This document shows, one piece after another, positions 60,235 through 64,000 of a stretch of DNA of 64,000 bases. Position 1 is the first letter of the stretch; the number at the start of each line of letters is the position of its first letter. A program made the translations under genes and the position numbers. The stretch is from Ferruginibacter sp. Lineage in GTDB: Bacteria; Bacteroidota; Bacteroidia; Chitinophagales; Chitinophagaceae. Location of the stretch: positions 1 through 64,000 of the forward strand of contig JABFQZ010000018.1 in NCBI GenBank assembly GCA_013141435.1, read 5' to 3'. Below the pieces are notes generated by a model. The model worked only from the letters and a program-made list of their open reading frames with translations. It was not told the origin of the DNA and did not search any database.

Positions 60235-60729
60235 ATGGATTTATTACTTCCACATCTTGGTCTTTTTATTTGGGTTTTACTAGCCTTTATTATAGTTTTT
60301 TTAATATTAAAAAAATACGCTTGGGGTCCAATTTTGAAAGGTCTTAACGATAGAGAAACAAATATTGCAGAGTCAATAGCATCTGCCGAAAAAGTGAAGC
60401 AAGAAATGGCACAACTAAAAGGTGAAAATGAAGCATTACTAGCATCTGCCCGTGATGAAAGAGCTACTATGATAAAAGAAGCTAAAGCTACCAAAGATAA
60501 AATGATAGCCGAAGCTAAAGAAGAAGCAAAAATACAAGCTGCAAAAATTTTAACTGATGCACATGCTGCAATACAACAACAAAAAATGGCAGCAATTACC
60601 GATATTAAAAACCAAGTGGGTAAATTGGTAATAGAAGTAAGCGAAAAAGTTTTAAGAAAAGAATTAGCCAATAAGCCAGAGCAAGAAAATTTCATAAATC
60701 AATTGGCGCAAGAAATTAAACTGAATTAG
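60235..60729 (+). CDS. atpF: ATP synthase F0 subunit b
   Basis: A 164-residue peripheral-stalk subunit. One N-terminal membrane helix (LGLFIWVLLAFIIVFLILKK, ~7-26) is followed by a long charged amphipathic coiled coil (RETNIAESIASAEKVKQEMA through QVGKLVIEVSEKVLRKELA), as in all b subunits. The C-terminus ends in NFINQLAQEIKLN, a helical contact for delta. The start at 60235 is immediately after the inverted repeat. It precedes atpH by 184 bases that are again repeat-rich. Confidence 0.97.
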   Translation: MDLLLPHLGLFIWVLLAFIIVFLILKKYAWGPILKGLNDRETNIAESIASAEKVKQEMAQLKGENEALLASARDERATMIKEAKATKDKMIAEAKEEAKIQAAKILTDAHAAIQQQKMAAITDIKNQVGKLVIEVSEKVLRKELANKPEQENFINQLAQEIKLN

Positions 60730-60740
60730 ATATTAATATA

Positions 60741-60893
60741 GAGATATTAGTATCAAGATATGAGTATCAAGATATGAGTATTAAGATAACTAAACCCAAA
60801 CCTTTTTTATATTATAGAAATATAAGTAAAGAAAAAAAGTTCAAACTTGGTTATCTCAATACTCAATACTAATATCTCAATACTCAATACTTG
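60741..60893 (+). repeat. Inverted repeat between atpF and atpH
   Basis: The left arm (60741-60790) is three tandem copies of a unit like GATATTAGTATCAAGATATGAG, and the right arm (60849-60893) is the complement-type CTCAATACTAATATCTCAAT. The arms are imperfectly complementary and could pair in mRNA. Same word family as at 59612 and 60083. Confidence 0.7.
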
Positions 60894-60913
60894 TTTTATA
60901 AATAAATTACATT

Positions 60914-61474
60914 ATGCAAAACCCACGTTTAGCTGCACGATACGCAAAAAGTTTATTGGATTTAGCCATAGAGCAAAATCAATTAGATGCAGTATATGCT
61001 GATATGAAATGGTTGCAACAAGTAAACAAATCAAATCCTGATTTTGTAGCTTTATTGCGTAGCCCAATTATAACATCCGATAAAAAAGACAAAATAATTG
61101 AAGCTATTATTGGCAGCAAAGTAAGCAAGCTTACCATGCTTTTTACCAATTTACTTACTACCAAAACAAGAGAGAGTAATATGCCCGAAATTGTAACTGC
61201 TTTTATAGAGCAGTACAATAAATTAAAAAATATACAAACTGTAAAACTAACTACCGCTGTTGCAATAAGCGAAGAGCTAAAACAAAATATAGTAGCTAAA
61301 GTAAGAACGAACACAAGTACTGCGGTAGAAATAGAAACTTTGGTAAAAGAAGAATTAATAGGTGGTTTTAAACTTGAGGTTGGCGGCACATTAATAGACG
61401 CATCTATTTTACGTGACTTAAACGATATAAAAAAACAATTTTTAAATAACGAATACATTCATAGTATTCGCTAA
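60914..61474 (+). CDS. atpH: ATP synthase F1 subunit delta
   Basis: A 186-residue F1 subunit linking the peripheral stalk to the alpha3beta3 head. The N-terminal helical bundle starts NPRLAARYAKSLLDLAIEQN. The conserved C-terminal block ELIGGFKLEVGGTLIDASIL, then DLNDIKKQF, is diagnostic. It is the last atp gene here: a strong terminator follows and the next gene is on the opposite strand, so alpha and gamma (usually next in order) must be encoded elsewhere. Confidence 0.96.
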   Translation: MQNPRLAARYAKSLLDLAIEQNQLDAVYADMKWLQQVNKSNPDFVALLRSPIITSDKKDKIIEAIIGSKVSKLTMLFTNLLTTKTRESNMPEIVTAFIEQYNKLKNIQTVKLTTAVAISEELKQNIVAKVRTNTSTAVEIETLVKEELIGGFKLEVGGTLIDASILRDLNDIKKQFLNNEYIHSIR

Positions 61475-61501
61475 TTTTTTCCAAAAAAGGTTTTACAAAC
61501 T

Positions 61502-61541
61502 AAAAAGAGGCTAACTTAAAAATATGAGTTAGCCTCTTTTT
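61502..61541. terminator. Bidirectional terminator after atpH
   Basis: AAAAAGAGGCTAACT (61502-61516) and AGTTAGCCTCTTTTT (61527-61541) are perfect 15-bp arms with a 10-base loop. It serves atpH and, on the minus strand, asnS. Confidence 0.93.
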
Positions 61542-61557
61542 AGTTTCCAATTATTTT

Positions 61558-63000
61558 TTAAAATGCGGCACTCTTTGGGTATCTAGGAAAAGGTATTACA
61601 TCTCTAATATTTGTCATGCCTGTAACAAATAAAATTAAACGCTCAAACCCAAGCCCAAAGCCAGCATGCGGACAAGCTCCAAACCTACGAGTATCCAAAT
61701 AAAAACTCATTTCGTCGGTAGGTATATGCATTTCGTTCATACGCTGTGTAAGCTTATCTAATCGTTCTTCTCTTTGGCTACCACCTACCATTTCGCCAAT
61801 GCCTGGCACCAATATATCCATAGCAGCTACTGTTTTGCCATCGTCGTTTTGGCGCATATAAAAAGCCTTAATATCTTTTGGGTAATTGGTAAGTATTACT
61901 GGTTTTTTAAAATGTTTTTCTACTAAATAACGCTCATGTTCGCTTTGCAAATCTATTCCCCAGCCATCTATTAAGTACTGAAATTTTTTCTTTTTATTGT
62001 GGTTACTCTCTCTCAAAATATCAATAGCCTCGGTATATGTTACCCTTTCAAAATCATTATTTACTACAAAATTTAATTTTTCTAACAAGCCCATTTCGCT
62101 ACGCTCATTAGTAGGTTTTTGTTTTTCCTCTTCCTCCAATCGTTGTGCCAAAAAAGCCAAATCATCGGCATTGTGCTCCATTGCATAAGTAATTATGTAT
62201 TTTATAAAATCTTCGGCAAGGTTCATATTATCTTCCAAATCGTTAAAAGCTACTTCTGGCTCTATCATCCAAAACTCAGCCAAATGCCTTGTGGTATTAC
62301 TATTTTCGGCTCTAAAAGTAGGGCCAAAAGTATATACTTCGCTAAAAGCCATTGCAGCAAGCTCACCTTCCAATTGTCCACTCACAGTAAGGTTGGTGCT
62401 TTTTCCAAAAAAATCTTCTTTAAAATTTATGCTACCATCATCATTTTTAGCAGCAGTACCATCAAGCGGTAGCGTAGTTACTTTAAACATTTCGCCAGCA
62501 CCTTCAGCATCGCTGCCTGTAATAATGGGCGTATGCATGTACACAAAACCTCTATCGTTATAAAATTTATGAATAGCATATGCCAAACTATGGCGCACCC
62601 TAAATATGGCACCAAACGTATTGGTACGCATACGTAAATGAGCTATTTCTCTCAAAAATTCGAGGCTATGTTTTTTGGGCTGCAGAGGAAATTTTTCAGC
62701 ATCGCTATCGCCTAATATTTCTATTGCAGTAGCCTTCAATTCGTATTTTTGCCCTTTGCCCAACGAGGCTACTATTTGCCCAGTAGCTTTTACACAAGCC
62801 CCAGTGGTAATGCGTTTTATGGTTTCATCGGTTAATAAACCAAGCTCTACCATTACTTGTATATTGCTATTTGTACTACCATCGTTTAGGGCAATAAACT
62901 GGTTGTTTCTAAATGTACGTACCCAACCCATTACTGTGGCTTCGTAGTTTGCATTTTCGCTTTGTAAAATTGCTTTTATTTTTGTTCTTATATTAAACAT
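61558..63000 (-). CDS. asnS: Asparaginyl-tRNA synthetase
   Basis: A 480-residue class IIb synthetase charging tRNA-Asn. The N-terminal OB-fold anticodon domain ([20 protein letters not shown], residues ~20-40) is followed by a catalytic core with motif 2 ([25 protein letters not shown]) and motif 3 ([16 protein letters not shown]), ending [11 protein letters not shown]. The NTTRHLAEF of AsnRS (rather than DxxxEF of AspRS) separates it from aspS. The start at 63000 ([16 protein letters not shown]) is preferred over 63021 because the -7 box at 63019-63026 would put transcription inside the longer frame. Confidence 0.97.
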   Translation of the reverse strand: MFNIRTKIKAILQSENANYEATVMGWVRTFRNNQFIALNDGSTNSNIQVMVELGLLTDETIKRITTGACVKATGQIVASLGKGQKYELKATAIEILGDSDAEKFPLQPKKHSLEFLREIAHLRMRTNTFGAIFRVRHSLAYAIHKFYNDRGFVYMHTPIITGSDAEGAGEMFKVTTLPLDGTAAKNDDGSINFKEDFFGKSTNLTVSGQLEGELAAMAFSEVYTFGPTFRAENSNTTRHLAEFWMIEPEVAFNDLEDNMNLAEDFIKYIITYAMEHNADDLAFLAQRLEEEEKQKPTNERSEMGLLEKLNFVVNNDFERVTYTEAIDILRESNHNKKKKFQYLIDGWGIDLQSEHERYLVEKHFKKPVILTNYPKDIKAFYMRQNDDGKTVAAMDILVPGIGEMVGGSQREERLDKLTQRMNEMHIPTDEMSFYLDTRRFGACPHAGFGLGFERLILFVTGMTNIRDVIPFPRYPKSAAF

Positions 63001-63018
63001 ACTTTGCTTTTGTGGCTG

Positions 63019-63026
63019 CAAATATA
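63019..63026 (-). promoter_or_regulatory. -7 box of asnS
   Basis: On the minus strand this reads TATATTTG, 18 bases before the ATG at 63000; no TTG found at the -33 distance. Confidence 0.45.
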
Positions 63027-63074
63027 ACCATTAATAAAGTAGGGTGTAGTTTTGGCGGTCAATATTAATTCATT

Positions 63075-63165
63075 TGGCAGCAGTAGTTCGGGCTAATCGC
63101 TTCAATCTTTTTTGCTTCAAAGGCAATCAAAAAAGTATTTCCGCTACTATCCCGCCGCTTTTTGG
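63075..63165. repeat. Palindromic intergenic repeat upstream of asnS
   Basis: Arms CTTTTTTG (63107-63114) and CAAAAAAG (63128-63135) enclose a short loop, with AGTAG (about 63082-63086) and CTACT (63144-63148) as outer pairing. It is GC-richer than its surroundings, in the manner of the other palindromic elements in this window, and lies between the divergent asnS and aminotransferase genes. No gene is present. Confidence 0.5.
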
Positions 63166-63219
63166 CATTTTGCTTTTGGCAACATTTATAAAAGCAAAAA
63201 GAAAATCGTAATTTTAACT

Positions 63220-64000
63220 ATGCAGCAAAATAATTTAAAAGAACAATTTTTATTACGAAACGATATTACATTTTTAAACTTTGGTTCATTTGGTGCTTGT
63301 GTAAAACCAGTTTTTGAAAAATACCAGCAATTTCAATTAGAATTAGAGCAAGAGCCTGTAGAATTTATTGCAAACAAAAGTTTAGAATATTTAAAACTAT
63401 CGAGGCAAACTTTGGGTAATTATATACATTGTCACCAAGATGATTTGGTATTTATACCAAACCCATCGTATGCGGTAAATATTATAGCCAAAAGTTTAAA
63501 ACTACAAGTAGGCGACGAAATTTTAACAACTAATTTGGAGTATGGCGCATGCGATAAAACTTGGAAATACTATTGCCAACAAAGTGGCGCAAAATATGTA
63601 CAGCAACCTATAATACTGCCACTGCAAAGCAAAGAAGATTTTGTAACACAATTTTTTAAAGGACTTACCAATAAAACAAAACTCATTTTTATAAGCCACA
63701 TTACAAGCACTACAGGCTTGCTTTTGCCGGTAGAAGAAATTTGTAAAATTGCTAAAGAAAAAGGCATTTTAACTTTTATAGATGGCGCACATGCACCTGG
63801 GCAAGTGCCACTTAATGTAAGCACTTTGCAAGCCGATATTTATACAGGTGCTTGCCATAAATGGATGATGACACCAAAAGGAAGTTCGTTTTTATATGTA
63901 AAAAAAGAATTGCAACATTTGTTTGATCCATTGGTTGTAAGCTGGGGTTATGATTCGGCAACTCCATCGCATTCGCAATTTTTAGATTACCATCAAACTC
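63220..64000 (+). CDS. Class-V aminotransferase family protein, partial
   Basis: An open frame of 260 codons from ATG at 63220 to the window end, with no stop. It is the N-terminal part of a PLP-dependent fold-type I enzyme: LNFGSFGACVKPVFEKYQQF, PNPSYAVNIIAKSLKLQVGD, TTNLEYGACDKTWKYYCQ, the PLP Asp in TFIDGAHAPGQVP and the Schiff-base Lys in YTGACHKWMMTPKGSSFLYV. The NFGSFGA start and DGAHAPGQ motif match isopenicillin-N epimerase-like proteins, a branch of the cysteine desulfurase superfamily. The substrate cannot be named. It is transcribed divergently from asnS. Confidence 0.9.
   Translation, partial: MQQNNLKEQFLLRNDITFLNFGSFGACVKPVFEKYQQFQLELEQEPVEFIANKSLEYLKLSRQTLGNYIHCHQDDLVFIPNPSYAVNIIAKSLKLQVGDEILTTNLEYGACDKTWKYYCQQSGAKYVQQPIILPLQSKEDFVTQFFKGLTNKTKLIFISHITSTTGLLLPVEEICKIAKEKGILTFIDGAHAPGQVPLNVSTLQADIYTGACHKWMMTPKGSSFLYVKKELQHLFDPLVVSWGYDSATPSHSQFLDYHQT

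Overview
The window is AT-rich chromosomal DNA from a member of the Bacteroidota, probably near the Chitinophagales (the order is an inference). The evidence is several secreted proteins with type IX secretion (T9SS) C-terminal sorting domains, promoters of the Bacteroidota form TTG-N19/21-TAnnTTTG, families largely confined to the phylum (DUF4834, DUF2480, DUF5777, YtxH), LytTR-type two-component systems, and a CarB without its C-terminal regulatory domain. No rRNA, tRNA, CRISPR array or intact insertion sequence was seen.

Layout. 1-5.5 kb: two large secreted proteins on the minus strand; the first runs off the edge and carries a palindromic repeat near the edge. 5.5-12.6 kb: an IS4-type transposase relic, an oligopeptide-type ABC permease, mqo, a helicase-aat pair and ssb. 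12.8-24.3 kb: a zinc-ribbon protein, then a two-component system (TCS1, histidine kinase plus LytTR regulator) followed by two secreted-protein genes and a 1448-residue T9SS metalloprotease. 24.3-24.7 kb: palindromic repeats and a 95-bp duplicated gene end. 25-30 kb: the rimP-nusA-infB operon with a promoter and leader hairpin. 30-45 kb: a SurA-like foldase, ruvC, a flippase-like protein, DUF3108, carB, a membrane LytTR regulator and assorted enzymes. 45.3-52.8 kb: two c-type cytochrome lipoproteins, two YceI proteins, a DUF5777 beta-barrel, and a second two-component system (TCS2). 53-64 kb: an ECF sigma factor, a T9SS protein, rpmH, a UvrD/PcrA helicase, atpBEFH, asnS and a partial class-V aminotransferase.

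Main observation. Both LytTR systems appear to have readable operators: pairs of direct repeats whose starts are exactly 21 bp apart, which is the geometry expected for LytTR dimers. TCS1 has three pairs (before its regulator gene, before the secreted-protein pair, and before the metalloprotease) with consensus near NCAAATAGRTACA. TCS2 has two pairs (before the cytochrome/YceI/barrel operon and before the small lipoprotein gene after the regulator) with consensus YTRYTYAGYA and an identical 31-nt distance to a (T/C)ATTTTTA -7 box. TCS2 with its cytochromes, polyisoprenoid-binding-like proteins and barrel therefore looks like a self-contained envelope redox or lipid module of unknown function. 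Other notable points: four genes have the -7 box ending exactly 5 nt before ATG (probable leaderless mRNAs), each junction of the atpB-E-F-H operon holds a long inverted repeat built from the same short words, and two palindromic elements share a 19-nt loop but have different stems.
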